From Trujillonella endophytica (lineage in GTDB: Bacteria > Actinomycetota > Actinomycetes > Mycobacteriales > Geodermatophilaceae), in assembly GCF_019799905.1 (NCBI RefSeq), contig NZ_JABGCI010000001.1, positions 62,001-126,000 on the forward strand: 64,000 bases of DNA, given 5' to 3'. The notes beneath the pieces were generated by a model. It was not told the DNA's origin, made no database searches, and saw only the letters and a program-made list of their open reading frames with translations. Below, piece by piece: positions 26,831 to 36,023 of this stretch. Within the stretch, counting starts at the first letter, position 1; the number at the start of each line of letters is the position of its first letter. The position numbers and the translations under genes are program-made.

Positions 26831-28486
26831 GTGAGCGCGTACGACGAGCGCCCGTGGCTGGCCCGCTACGGCGACCAGCCCGCCGACTACGAGATCGAGT
26901 TCGGCGACGCCCTGAGCATGTTCCGGGCCGGGGTCGAGCGGGACCCCGACGGCGTGGCCCTGCGCTACTTCGACGGCAGCGTCTCCCGGCGGGAACTCGA
27001 CGAGCTCAGCGACGCGCTGGCCGCCGGGCTGCTGGCGTCGGGCTTCTCCGCCGGCGACCGCCTCGCCGTCTACCTGCAGAACGTGCCGCAGTTCGTCATC
27101 GCGATGGTGGCGACCTGGAAGGCCGGCGGCGTCATGGTGTCGATCAACCCGATGAGCCGGACGCGCGAGCTGTCGTACCTGCTGGCGGACTCGGGCGCGA
27201 CGGTGCTGCTCGCGCTGGAGTCGCTCTTCGGCGACGTGGCCCGCGACGTGGTCCCGGACACCGACGTCCGCCTCGTCCTCACCACCAGCGAGCTGGACTT
27301 CCAGACCCGCGGCGACGAGCGGCTGTTCGCCGGCACCCGGCGGCAGCGGCACGAGGGGACCGAGGACCTGCTGGAGTTCGCCGGGCGGTACCGCGGGCAG
27401 GTGCCGCCCCCGGTCCACCTGGGGCCGGACGACGTCGCGTTCCTGACCTACACGTCGGGGACGACCGGGGTGCCCAAGGGCGCGATGAACACCCACCGGA
27501 ACGTCGTCTTCACCGCGCAGGTCTACCGGGACTGGGTGCACGCGGGGCGGGACGGGGCCATCTTCGGCGTCGCCCCGCTGTTCCACATCACCGGGCTGAT
27601 CGGGCACGTCGCGGTGAGCATGCTCGTGCCGGCGACGCTGGTGCTGGCCTACCGCTTCGAGCCGCAGGTGGTGCTCGACGCCCTGCTGGAGCACCGGCCG
27701 GCGTTCACCATCGGGGCGATCACCGCGCTGAACGCCCTGCTCAACGCCCCCGGCTTCACCCGCGACCACTTCGCCTCGTTCACCTCCGTCTACTCCGGGG
27801 GCGCGGCGATCTCGCCCACGGCGGAGAAGGCGTTCCGGGACGCGACCGGCGTCCAGGTGCACAACGCCTACGGGCTCACCGAGACGACGTCGCCGATGAC
27901 CGTGACGCCCTTCGGCTCGCCCTCGCCGGTCGACCCCACCTCGGGGGCGCTGTCGGTGGGCACGCCGGCGCCGAACACGATCGTCCGCATCCAGGACGAC
28001 GACGGGCGCGACCTGCCGCTGGGCGAGGTCGGCGAGATCGTCGCCGAGGGCCCGCAGGTCGTCGCGGGCTACTGGGGCAAGCCGGAGGAGACCGCCGAGG
28101 GGCTGCCGGGCGGGGCGTTGCGCAGCGGGGACGTCGGCTTCATGGACGCCGACGGGTGGGTGTTCATCGTCGACCGCAAGAAGGACATGATCAACGCCTC
28201 GGGCTACAAGGTCTGGCCGCGCGAGGTCGAGGACGTGCTGGCCGAGCACCCGGCGGTGCGCGAGTCCGCCGTCGTCGGGGTCCCGGACGAGAAGCGCGGG
28301 GAGACCGTCAAGGCGTACGTCAGCCTGCGGGCGGGGGCGCAGGCCACCCCGGAGGAGCTCATCGCGCACTGCCGGGAGCGGATGGCCGCCTACAAGTACC
28401 CGCGGCAGGTGGAGGTGATCGACGAGCTGCCCAAGACCGTCACCGGCAAGATCCTCCGCCGCGAGCTGCGGGATCGGGGGGCCTGA
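26831..28486 (+). CDS. Acyl-CoA/aryl-CoA synthetase (AMP-forming)
   Basis: A 551-residue ANL-superfamily ligase. The P-loop motif YTSGTTGVPKGAM, A5 motif YGLTETTS, GYWGKPEET and the C-terminal IVDRKKDMINASGYKVWPREVEDVL and PKTVTGKILRREL (catalytic Lys) are all intact. It activates a carboxylate as acyl-adenylate and then CoA thioester. The start GTG follows the cyclase stop by eight bases. Substrate cannot be read from sequence; context with a cyclase and a PaaG-like crotonase suggests catabolism of a cyclic or branched acid. Confidence 0.92.
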   Translation: MSAYDERPWLARYGDQPADYEIEFGDALSMFRAGVERDPDGVALRYFDGSVSRRELDELSDALAAGLLASGFSAGDRLAVYLQNVPQFVIAMVATWKAGGVMVSINPMSRTRELSYLLADSGATVLLALESLFGDVARDVVPDTDVRLVLTTSELDFQTRGDERLFAGTRRQRHEGTEDLLEFAGRYRGQVPPPVHLGPDDVAFLTYTSGTTGVPKGAMNTHRNVVFTAQVYRDWVHAGRDGAIFGVAPLFHITGLIGHVAVSMLVPATLVLAYRFEPQVVLDALLEHRPAFTIGAITALNALLNAPGFTRDHFASFTSVYSGGAAISPTAEKAFRDATGVQVHNAYGLTETTSPMTVTPFGSPSPVDPTSGALSVGTPAPNTIVRIQDDDGRDLPLGEVGEIVAEGPQVVAGYWGKPEETAEGLPGGALRSGDVGFMDADGWVFIVDRKKDMINASGYKVWPREVEDVLAEHPAVRESAVVGVPDEKRGETVKAYVSLRAGAQATPEELIAHCRERMAAYKYPRQVEVIDELPKTVTGKILRRELRDRGA

Positions 28487-28567
28487 GGCTCTCCGCCGGC
28501 GCGTGGCAGGGTGTCGCCCGGGTCCGCGGCGGTCGCGGGCCGGGGACGACGCGCGGGAGGACGACGG

Positions 28568-29344
28568 ATGGCGAGCACGGTGTCCCGGGAGGACGCGGAC
28601 GGCGTCGCGACGATCACGCTCCGGCAGCCGGGGCTGACCTCGGCCCTGCGGCGCGAGCTGCTGGCCGTGGTCACCGACGTCGCCGCCGACGAGTCGGTCC
28701 GCGCGGTGCTGCTCACCGGTACCGGCCGGGCCTTCTGCGTCGGCCAGGACCTCGCCGAGCACGTGGAGTCGCTGCGGGGGAACGCCGAGACGTCGCTGTC
28801 GATCGTCGCCGACGAGTACAACCCGCTGGTCCTGGCCCTGTCGGGGCTGCGGGTGCCGGTCGTGGTCGGCATCAACGGCGCATGTGCCGGCGCCGGTCTG
28901 GGGATCGCGCTCGCCGGCGACCTGCGGGTGGCCGCGGCGGGGGCGAAGTTCACCACCGCGTTCACCGGCATCGGCCTGTCCAGCGACTCGGCGCTGGCGT
29001 CGCGGCTGGTGCACTGCGTCGGTGGCTCACGGGCGGCGCAGCTGCTGCTCCTGCCCGAGCCGTTCCCGGCGGAGACCGCCGAGCAGTGGGGGCTGGTGCA
29101 CCGCGTCGTCCCCGCGGACGAGGTGGCCGACGAGGCGCGGGCGCTGGCCGTCCGGCTGGCCGCCGGCCCGACCGCGGCCTACCGGGCGGTGAAGACGGTG
29201 CTGGCCACGGCCGCGACCGACTCGCTGGAGGAGACGCTGGCCCTGGAGGCCCGGCTGCAGACGCCGCTGGGCACCAGCGCCGACCACCGCGAGGCGGTGG
29301 AGGCCTTCCTGGCGAAGCGTCCGGCGGTCTTCACCGGTCGCTGA
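28568..29344 (+). CDS. Enoyl-CoA hydratase/isomerase, PaaG-like
   Basis: A 258-residue crotonase. The oxyanion-hole segments are GRAFCVGQDL and NGACAGAGLGIALAGDLR. The catalytic region reads FTTAFTGIGLSSDSALASRLV. The usual hydratase Glu pair is absent, but an Asp stands where PaaG (ring-1,2-epoxyphenylacetyl-CoA isomerase) has its catalytic Asp, so isomerase rather than hydratase activity is likely. GGGAGGA precedes the ATG at 28568. It closes the operon with the cyclase and the acyl-CoA ligase after an 81-bp gap. Confidence 0.85.
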   Translation: MASTVSREDADGVATITLRQPGLTSALRRELLAVVTDVAADESVRAVLLTGTGRAFCVGQDLAEHVESLRGNAETSLSIVADEYNPLVLALSGLRVPVVVGINGACAGAGLGIALAGDLRVAAAGAKFTTAFTGIGLSSDSALASRLVHCVGGSRAAQLLLLPEPFPAETAEQWGLVHRVVPADEVADEARALAVRLAAGPTAAYRAVKTVLATAATDSLEETLALEARLQTPLGTSADHREAVEAFLAKRPAVFTGR

Positions 29345-29371
29345 GCGAGGCCCGGGGCAGTCCGGGTCCGC

Positions 29372-29599
29372 TCAGGAGGACAGGACGACGCAGGTGACGC
29401 AGACGTCGCGCTCGGCGACCGGCCAGGACTGCTCGACGTCGACCCGGGCGAGAGAGCCGCACAAGGTCAGCTCGCAGGCGCCGTCGACCTCGCTGGGGTG
29501 ACGGTGGACCTCGACGGCGTGCCACAGGGCGGCCGTGGGGCCGTGGGCCCGGCTGCGGGCGGCGACGGAAGTGGTGGCGCGGGCGACGGCGGCGGTCAT
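29372..29599 (-). CDS. Small conserved-looking protein, unrecognised
   Basis: A 75-residue protein with no recognised domain. The N-terminal half is Ala/Arg-rich; the C-terminal half holds three cysteines, two of them as VCVTCVV, after ELTLCGSLARVDVEQSWP. The Cys pattern could bind metal. The ATG at 29599 is preceded by GGGAG only one base away, so the true start may be upstream. It converges on the crotonase gene with a 27-bp gap. Confidence 0.5.
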   Translation of the reverse strand: MTAAVARATTSVAARSRAHGPTAALWHAVEVHRHPSEVDGACELTLCGSLARVDVEQSWPVAERDVCVTCVVLSS

Positions 29600-29748
29600 G
29601 CTCCCAAGGTCGGCTGCACGTGGCGCCGGGCACAGTCGTGGCGCCGGCATCTCACCCCACCGGGTGAGCCCGCCGTCCCCCGGCGGTGGCCCGGCCGCGC
29701 TCCGGCGGTGGCCCGGCGGTGCCCCGGCGGGCGCGGCAGGATGCGGCC

Positions 29749-30387
29749 ATGGAGCTGACCAAGCACGGGCACGCCTGCGTCGTCCTGAGCGAGGGCGACC
29801 GCCGCCTCGTCCTCGACCCGGGGGCCTTCACCGATCCGGAGGCCCTGCGGGGCGCGAGCGCGGTGCTCATCACCCACGAGCACGTCGACCACTTCGCGCC
29901 GGAGCCGCTGCGGGCGGCGCTGGACGCCGACCCGGCGCTGGAGGTGTGGACCAACGGCTCGGTCGCCCGTCAGCTGGAGGGCCTGGGGAGCCGGGTGCAC
30001 GTGGTGGGCGACGGTGACGCGGTCACGGTCGCGGGCTTCGACGTCACGGTGCACGGCGAGCTGCACGCGGAGATCCACCCGGAGATCCCGCGGGTGGGCA
30101 ACGTCGGGTTCCTGGTGGGCGGGCTGGTCTTCCATCCGGGGGACGCGCTGACGGTCCCGGGCGAACCGGTGAGCACGCTGCTCCTGCCGGTCCATGCGCC
30201 CTGGTCGAAGACGTCCGAGGTGATCGACTACGTGCGTGCGGTGGACGCCGACCAGGCGTACGCGGTGCACGACGGGTTGCTCAACGACACCGGGCTGGGA
30301 GTGGTCGGTGGCCTGCTCGGCGAGCGGGGGCCCGGCACCCCGACGCCGTACGGCCGGCTGGCGCCGGGGGACTCGATCGACCTCTGA
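29749..30387 (+). CDS. Metallo-beta-lactamase-fold hydrolase (UlaG/YtkL-like)
   Basis: The 212-residue protein has the MBL-fold metal motif ITHEHVDHFAPE (HxHxDH), preceded by LDPGAF, with a further GELHAEIHPEIP and a late VHDGLL. It starts with MELTKHGHACVVL, typical of the small UPF0173/UlaG-like hydrolases of unknown substrate. The ATG at 29749 is taken as start. The gene end overlaps the left arm of a terminator hairpin. Confidence 0.88.
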   Translation: MELTKHGHACVVLSEGDRRLVLDPGAFTDPEALRGASAVLITHEHVDHFAPEPLRAALDADPALEVWTNGSVARQLEGLGSRVHVVGDGDAVTVAGFDVTVHGELHAEIHPEIPRVGNVGFLVGGLVFHPGDALTVPGEPVSTLLLPVHAPWSKTSEVIDYVRAVDADQAYAVHDGLLNDTGLGVVGGLLGERGPGTPTPYGRLAPGDSIDL

Positions 30388-30408
30388 GTCGAGCGTCGAG
30401 TCCCCCGG
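30364..30408 (+). terminator. Terminator-like hairpin after the MBL hydrolase gene
   Basis: CCGGGGGACTCGA (30364-30376) and TCGAGTCCCCCGG (30396-30408) are perfect 13-bp complements around a 19-base loop that contains the hydrolase stop codon. The position between convergent genes suggests termination, with the left arm inside coding sequence. Confidence 0.6.
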
Positions 30409-30420
30409 CGGCCGGCTGGG

Positions 30421-30696
30421 TCAGCGGACGGCGCGGTTGCGGCCCCGACCGGCGACACCCGTGTACAGGCCGACCAGCAGGAGGGCGGCGAGGACGGCGA
30501 GGATGAAGCCACCGACGTTCAGCTCGGTGATCTCACCCCAGCCGAGCGCGTGGGCGATGAGCCCACCGATGATGGCGCCGACCACGCCGAGGGCGACGGT
30601 CGCGATCATGCTGATGTGCTGCTTGCCCGGGAGGAGCAGACGGGCGAGGACACCGATGATGGCGCCGATGACGATGACGCCGAGGATCTGGAACAC
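30421..30696 (-). CDS. GlsB/YeaQ/YmgE-family stress-response membrane protein
   Basis: A 91-residue membrane protein with three hydrophobic helices and the transglycosylase-associated-protein motif GAIIGVLARLLLPGKQ, then ALGVVGAIIGGLIAHALG and a final helix LAVLAALLLVGLYTG. Members are small stress-induced inner membrane proteins of unknown mechanism. The GTG start has AAGGAGA six bases upstream. It is monocistronic with about 175 bp of non-coding DNA upstream. Confidence 0.88.
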   Translation of the reverse strand: MFQILGVIVIGAIIGVLARLLLPGKQHISMIATVALGVVGAIIGGLIAHALGWGEITELNVGGFILAVLAALLLVGLYTGVAGRGRNRAVR

Positions 30697-30870
30697 GCTG
30701 TCTCCTTCAGTCCGTCCGGCCCGGACGGTCCGGCGGGGTCGCCGGGTGCCTGTGGCCGGAGCACCGGAGGCGCCGTCACCCCCGATCAGGCGCCTGGTGC
30801 GAGCCCTCATACCCGTGCCGGGTGCCGGTGATGCACGGACGTCACCCGACCGGGGGGAGCCGGATCCTCG

Positions 30871-31338
30871 TCAGCCCCCCGCGAGCCGCGCCACGTGGTC
30901 GGGCACCTTGGCCAGCTCGTCGTCGACGGTGGACTGCACGAGTCGCCTCATGCTGCTCCGCTGCAGCCGGTTGACCAGGCGGTTCCCGCCCCGTGGCTCG
31001 TGCTCGACGGTGATCGTGACCCGGGTGCCCCCGCCCTCGGCGTCGTCGAGCTCGATGCGCGTCGTCCAGGTCTCGGGCGTGAGCTCCAGCCGGGTCGTCA
31101 CCGCCCGGCGGGGCCGCCAGTCGACGATCTCCCCCTCGGGGGCGCCGGCCCGCGGCTCCTCGCCCTCGGCCAGCGCACCGGGCACGCAGACGAAGCGGGT
31201 GCCCCGCCCGGGCGCGGCGCTGCCGGCCACGACGTAGGAGACGTCGCAGACCGGGCAGTAGGGCGCGAGGACGGCGAGCGCCCGCCACACGACGTCCCGC
31301 GACTCGGGCACGTCGCGGCTGCCGGTCGCCGTCGTCAC
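30871..31338 (-). CDS. SRPBCC-family protein
   Basis: A 155-residue protein with the alpha/beta helix-grip pattern: SRDVVWRALAVLAPY as first helix, alternating strands including TTRLELTPETWTTRIELDD and TRVTITVEHEPRG, and a long C-terminal helix (RLVQSTVDDELAKVPDHVARLAG). It resembles polyketide cyclase/START-like proteins; the ligand is unknown. A CPVC motif near residue 28-31 is unusual for the family. The GTG at 31338 is the only start giving the complete fold. Confidence 0.72.
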   Translation of the reverse strand: MTTATGSRDVPESRDVVWRALAVLAPYCPVCDVSYVVAGSAAPGRGTRFVCVPGALAEGEEPRAGAPEGEIVDWRPRRAVTTRLELTPETWTTRIELDDAEGGGTRVTITVEHEPRGGNRLVNRLQRSSMRRLVQSTVDDELAKVPDHVARLAGG

Positions 31339-31386
31339 CGGTCCAGCCTCGCACGGGGCCCGCGACCGGGTCCGGGGGCGGGGCGC

Positions 31387-32127
31387 TCACCGGCCGGTGA
31401 CGGAGACCTCGAACTCCACCCGGCTGACGTCGGGGCGCAGCCGCGAGTAGCTGTGCACCAGCGGGCTCCCGCCGCTGTTGCGCACGGTGGTGCGCACGAC
31501 CAGCAGGGGTGAGCCCGCGACGATGCGCAGCAGCTCCGCCTCCTCCGGGGTGGCGGTGCCGACGTCGACGACGATGCGTGCGTGCGCCAGGTCGGCGTCG
31601 TACTCCCGCCGGAGGAAGTCGTACAGCGAGCCGTCGTCCAGGTCGGCCTCGGCGGCGCGGGGGAAACGGGCGGCCGGCAGGAAGCTGTGCGCGACGTGGT
31701 TGGGCGCGCCGTCGACGCTGCGCAGCCGCACCAGCTCCACGACGTCGGCGGCGACCGGCAGGTCGAGCTCCGGGGCGATCGGGACCGGGACGGGCACGAC
31801 GCGTTGGGTGAGCACGGTGGTGCCCACCTGCGCACCCTGCTCGGCCATCACCGAGCTCCAGCCCGCGATGCGGTGCACGAAGCTCTCCCGGTACTCGTGC
31901 CGGATGGCCGGCCGCGTCACGAACGTGCCCCGGCCCTGCTCGCGCACCAGGTGCCCGTCGGCCACCAGGCCGTCGACGGCGCGGCGCAGCGTGATCCGGC
32001 TGACCCCGTACTCCGCGCACAGCACGGGCTCGGGAGGCAGCAGCGTGTGCTCGGGCAGCGCCGACGCCCGGCGGCGCAGGTGCTCCCGGACCGACAGGTA
32101 CTTCGGTCCCGACTCGGCGCTCGCCAC
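31387..32127 (-). CDS. GntR-family regulator (HutC/UTRA type)
   Basis: A 246-residue regulator with an N-terminal winged helix (residues ~10-72; LLPPEPVLCAEYGVSRITLRRAVDGLVADGHLVREQGRGTFV) and a C-terminal UTRA ligand-binding domain. It should repress target genes until a small metabolite binds. Divergent to a TetR gene with a 154-bp gap. In that gap an AGACAT...ATGTCGTCT imperfect dyad and GACGT repeats (about 32144-32180) are candidate operators. No obvious metabolic target adjoins it. Confidence 0.88.
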   Translation of the reverse strand: MASAESGPKYLSVREHLRRRASALPEHTLLPPEPVLCAEYGVSRITLRRAVDGLVADGHLVREQGRGTFVTRPAIRHEYRESFVHRIAGWSSVMAEQGAQVGTTVLTQRVVPVPVPIAPELDLPVAADVVELVRLRSVDGAPNHVAHSFLPAARFPRAAEADLDDGSLYDFLRREYDADLAHARIVVDVGTATPEEAELLRIVAGSPLLVVRTTVRNSGGSPLVHSYSRLRPDVSRVEFEVSVTGR

Positions 32128-32281
32128 CAGCCGACGGTACGTGAGGCAGACATCCGGACGTCATGTCGTCTGGGACGTCTCGTGGGTTCCTGGACCACCG
32201 CTCCGGACGTGAGCGGCAGGACGAGTCCGCCCGGGGCAACATGTGCACCGCGAGGACCCCCGCCGTGAGAGGTTGCCCGTC

Positions 32282-32869
32282 GTGAGCCAGGACCCGCGCA
32301 GTCGGCGGCGCGCCGAGACGCGCCGGCGCATCTACGAGGTCGGCATGCGGTTGTTCGAGGAACAGGGGTTCGACCCCGTCAGCGTGGGGGTCATCGCGGC
32401 CACCGCGCAGGTCTCGGTCCCCACCTTCTACGCCCACTTCCCCAGCAAGGACCGCATCGTCCTGCAGCCCGCCGAGCTGGACGACATCGTCCCGCTGCTG
32501 GATCCGCGGACGGCCGGCGCGAGCATCACCGAGCGGGTGGAGGGCGCGATCCGTGCGTGGCTGACCGCCTTCGACGGGGAGGCCGAGGCCGAGCTGCTCC
32601 GCCAGTGGCGGATCGTCTGCCGGACGCGCTCCCTCCAGCTCCGGGCCGCGGAGATCGAGCGGGCTGCGGGCGCCGAGGTCATCGAGTATCTCGACCACGC
32701 ACGCTGCGACGAGACGTCTCTGGCCATCCAGCTCACCGTCTTCTCGCTGTTCACGGCGAGCACCCAGATGCTCATGCGCTGGGCCGCGGCCGGCGGCCGG
32801 CGTCCGCTGGGCGACGTCTGTGACGACGTCCTGCGGACGGTCAGAGCCCTGCGCGAGCGTCCGGTCTGA
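32282..32869 (+). CDS. TetR-family regulator
   Basis: A 195-residue regulator with the TetR helix-turn-helix near the N-terminus (VGVIAATAQVSVPTFYAHFPSKDRIV). The long C-terminal domain is all-helical and would bind an inducer. GTG 32282 is preferred because AGAGG lies nine bases upstream; an upstream in-frame GTG at 32243 is an alternative. It converges on the metallophosphoesterase gene with only six bases between stops. Its target could be the divergent GntR gene or itself. Confidence 0.85.
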   Translation: MSQDPRSRRRAETRRRIYEVGMRLFEEQGFDPVSVGVIAATAQVSVPTFYAHFPSKDRIVLQPAELDDIVPLLDPRTAGASITERVEGAIRAWLTAFDGEAEAELLRQWRIVCRTRSLQLRAAEIERAAGAEVIEYLDHARCDETSLAIQLTVFSLFTASTQMLMRWAAAGGRRPLGDVCDDVLRTVRALRERPV

Positions 32870-32875
32870 CCCGCC

Positions 32876-34135
32876 CTACCGGCCCGGGGCGCGCAGCTCC
32901 ACCACGGTGACCTCCGGCCGCGCGCCGATCCGCATCGGCGGCCCCCAGTACCCGGCGCCGGAGGTCACGTACAGCTGGGTGTCCCCGTGCCGGGACAGCC
33001 CCTCGACCGACGGCTGGTCCAGCCGGATCGCGTAGTCGAAGGGCCACAGCTGCCCGCCGTGGGTGTGTCCGGACAGCTGCAGGTCCACGCCGGCCGCGCG
33101 CGCCTGCTCGACCTGGACGGGCTGGTGGGCCATCAGCACGACCGGGACGGCCTCGTCGCGGCCGTCCAGCGCGGCGTCGAGGTCCGCGCCGTGCCCGGCC
33201 AGGCCCGAGCGCGCCGCCGTCCGGTCGTCGATGCCGGCGAGGTCGAAGGACGCCGCACCCCGGCGGATCGGCACCCGCTCGTTGCGCAGCACCTCGACGC
33301 CGAGGGTGGGCAGGTGCCGCAGCCAGGCCCGGGTGTCGACGAAGTACTCGTGGTTGCCGGTCACGAAGAAGACGCCCTGCTCGCTGACCAGGTCGGCCAG
33401 CGGTGCCGCCTCCCCGGCCAGCTCGTCGACGTCGCCGTCGACCAGGTCGCCGACGATGGCGACGACGTCCGGGCGCTGCTCGTTGACGATCTCGACCAGA
33501 CGCTCGAAGCGCCGGCCGCCGTAGGTCGCCGACAGGTGGCCGTCGGAGAAGGTGACGATCCGCAGGCCGTCCAGCGCCGGGTCGAGCCGGGGCAGCGTGA
33601 TCGGCACCCGCCGGACCACCGGCGCCGAGTTGGCCAGGTACAGCCCGGTGCCGGCGGTGGCGAGCGCCGCCACGCCGGCGGTCGCGGCCAGTCCCCGTGC
33701 GAGGAAGAGCCGGCGCGAGGGATCCGGCGCCGTCTCCTGCCCATCCCGGTCCTCCTCGGCCGGGGACGGCCCGGCCGCAGCCCCCGCGACCGATGCGACG
33801 GGCACCGGGGTCGGCGCCGGCCGGCGCGTCCGGCCGCGCAGGGCGAGACGCACGGGCTCCAGGACCAGCAGGGCCAGGAACAGGTAGAACGCCGTGCCGA
33901 GCCAGGTGTAGGCCACCCAGTCCAGTGGCGCGGCCACGTCGAGCGGCAGGGTCCGGCGCAGCAGCAGCGCGGCGACCGGGAGCACCGCCACGACGACCAG
34001 CACCCAGGTCAGCCGGCGACGGGTGCGGCCCGGCCGGGTCGTGCTCCGCACGAGGCGGGACCACAGGTAGGCGTGCAGGAGCGCCATGGCCAGCAGCACC
34101 ACGGTGCCGAAGCCGAGCAGACCGATCAGGGACAC
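32876..34135 (-). CDS. Membrane-anchored metallophosphoesterase
   Basis: The 419-residue protein starts with about four membrane helices (residues ~1-105), a Pro-rich linker with a twin-arginine-like RRLFLARGL before another hydrophobic stretch, and then a calcineurin-type phosphoesterase. Metal motifs are FSDGHL, IVGDLVDGD, VTGNHEYF, MAHQP and LSGHTHGGQ. It resembles YkuE/YaeI-like phosphoesterases that act outside the cytoplasmic membrane. Substrate unknown. The GTG at 34135 begins the first helix directly. Confidence 0.88.
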   Translation of the reverse strand: MSLIGLLGFGTVVLLAMALLHAYLWSRLVRSTTRPGRTRRRLTWVLVVVAVLPVAALLLRRTLPLDVAAPLDWVAYTWLGTAFYLFLALLVLEPVRLALRGRTRRPAPTPVPVASVAGAAAGPSPAEEDRDGQETAPDPSRRLFLARGLAATAGVAALATAGTGLYLANSAPVVRRVPITLPRLDPALDGLRIVTFSDGHLSATYGGRRFERLVEIVNEQRPDVVAIVGDLVDGDVDELAGEAAPLADLVSEQGVFFVTGNHEYFVDTRAWLRHLPTLGVEVLRNERVPIRRGAASFDLAGIDDRTAARSGLAGHGADLDAALDGRDEAVPVVLMAHQPVQVEQARAAGVDLQLSGHTHGGQLWPFDYAIRLDQPSVEGLSRHGDTQLYVTSGAGYWGPPMRIGARPEVTVVELRAPGR

Positions 34136-34219
34136 ACGGCCCCCGGGCAGGGGCCCGTCGCGAGCCCGCGAGTGGTGGGGGGCACGGGGGTCCTTCTCCT
34201 CGTTCCGGGGATCTCGCCG

Positions 34220-35854
34220 CTACTTCGCGGCGGCGCGCAGCACCGGACGCAGCCCCGGCTCCTGCCGCCAGAACGCCGCGGCGCGGGCGGCAGCCCGGAA
34301 CTCCTCCAGGGCGTGGAGCCGGCCCCACGTCCAGGTGGTCTCCCCCGCCGCGTCGGCCGCGCGTCCCAGCCGCAGGCACCAGTCCCGGGTGGCCACGGTG
34401 TCCTGGGCCGCGCCGAGGTCCTCCTGGACCTCCTTCATGCAGGCCACCAGGGCCTCGGCGGGTTCCCCGAGCAACGGGACGGCGACCTCGGCCGTGTACC
34501 GCACCCGCTTGGCCGCCTTGCGCACGTCGTGCAGCGGGGAGTCCTCGTGCGGGGTCCCGCCGGTGTCGGCGCGGGCGACCTCGATCCGCTCGGCCAGCCG
34601 CCGGCCGGTCCGCCGGATCGCCCGGGCGAGCGCCGGCCCGGCCGGGTCACCCGCGCCCTCGGCCAGCGGCGGCGCGGTCAGCAGGGCGTCGAGGGAGTCC
34701 AGGACGGTGAGGTAGCGGCGGTCGGCGAGCGTGCGCAGCGCCTTGCGGCGGCCCGCCTCGGCGTCCTGCACGGCGGCGGTCTGCAGCCGGGCCACGACCG
34801 GTCCGCGCACCTGCTCCACCGGCTGGGCGTCGACGAGCTCCCGCAGGTGGGCCAGGGCGACCTCGCCGTCCCGGGCCGCGGAGAGGGTGCTGCCGACCCA
34901 GCGGAGCTCCTCGCGCAGCGGGTCGGTGCTGGTGCGCTCCAGCACCGACCGGAACGCGGCCAGGGTGCTGCGCAGCCGCCGGCAGGCGACCCGGAGGTCG
35001 TGGATGCCGTCCGGGTGTCCGGTCCGCACCAGGAGGTCGGCGGCCTGCAGGGCCTCGACCTGCGTCCGCAGCGCGCCCAGCACCACGTCCGCAGCGGTCG
35101 GCTCCGGCCGCGACGCGGGGGCCCGCTTCCCCTTGCCGCCCTTCTTCGCCTTGCCGTCCTTGCTCTTGCCGTCCCCGCCCTTGCCGCCCCCGCCCTTGCC
35201 GCCCTTCTCCGCCCTGCCCCCGTCGGACGCGGCCTCCGGCGCCAGGCGGCCCTCGAGCACACGGGCCAGCTTCGACGGCGAGTCGGACGGCGCGGCGCCG
35301 GCGGCCACGAGGGCGTCGACGAGCGCGTCGAGCAGCGACTCGTCGCCGTCGACCAGCTCGACCTCGAGCTCCCGCCAGCGGGTCACCGTGGCGGCGGCGC
35401 CGGGGCCGGCCGCGTGCGCGGTGCCGGTCACCGTGTCGTCGGCGACCTCGGCCAGCACCCGGCCGTCGTGGGCGAGGACCGTCGTCACCACGCGGGTGGT
35501 GGCCAGCGTCGCCACCGCGGTCACCGGGGCGGTGCGGACGATGCCCACCACCGGCTCCAGGACCGCCTTGGGTGGCACGGCGCGGCGCGGCCCCAGCGGG
35601 TGGTGGCGCTCCTCGCGCGCGGCGCCCGCCGCGGGGAGCTTGAGGTGCCAGCCGGCGTCGGTGCCCCCGGTGCGCCGGCGCAGCGTGACGCGGGCCCGGG
35701 CCAGCCGCAGGTCGGCGGTGTCGAAGTAGGTGGCGTCCAGGCGGTGCTCGACCGGCTGCCCGACGGCCGCCACGCCCTCGACCGCGGTGAGGTCGGGGAG
35801 GACGAAGTCCGGGCCCGGCTCGACCTTGCGCTCGACCTCGACGTGCCCGCCCAC
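34220..35854 (-). CDS. CYTH and CHAD domain protein
   Basis: A 544-residue fusion. The N-terminal CYTH (triphosphate tunnel) domain carries the ExExK signature as VEVERKVE. The C-terminal CHAD domain has conserved His and basic residues (HPDGIHDLRVACRRLRSTLAAFR, LHDVRKAAKRVRYTAEV). CHAD domains bind inorganic polyphosphate; CYTH domains hydrolyse or bind triphosphates. The two are joined by a striking Gly/Lys-rich linker of about 30 residues near position 225-255. The GTG at 35854 has GAGGAGG nine bases upstream. A polyphosphate-related role is inferred. Confidence 0.9.
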   Translation of the reverse strand: MGGHVEVERKVEPGPDFVLPDLTAVEGVAAVGQPVEHRLDATYFDTADLRLARARVTLRRRTGGTDAGWHLKLPAAGAAREERHHPLGPRRAVPPKAVLEPVVGIVRTAPVTAVATLATTRVVTTVLAHDGRVLAEVADDTVTGTAHAAGPGAAATVTRWRELEVELVDGDESLLDALVDALVAAGAAPSDSPSKLARVLEGRLAPEAASDGGRAEKGGKGGGGKGGDGKSKDGKAKKGGKGKRAPASRPEPTAADVVLGALRTQVEALQAADLLVRTGHPDGIHDLRVACRRLRSTLAAFRSVLERTSTDPLREELRWVGSTLSAARDGEVALAHLRELVDAQPVEQVRGPVVARLQTAAVQDAEAGRRKALRTLADRRYLTVLDSLDALLTAPPLAEGAGDPAGPALARAIRRTGRRLAERIEVARADTGGTPHEDSPLHDVRKAAKRVRYTAEVAVPLLGEPAEALVACMKEVQEDLGAAQDTVATRDWCLRLGRAADAAGETTWTWGRLHALEEFRAAARAAAFWRQEPGLRPVLRAAAK

Positions 35855-36023
35855 TGCGTCGTCCTCCTCGCTGGCCCCGGGTCCTCCGGCCGCCGGTCCC
35901 CGCGACGGTAGGCCACCGGAGTGAACGGCGCCCGCTGCCCGATGTTCAGGCGACCCTGCTGGTGGGCACGCTGGTGGGGAGCACCGTCCGACGTCGGACG
36001 GTCCGCGCGAGGGGAGCAAACCC

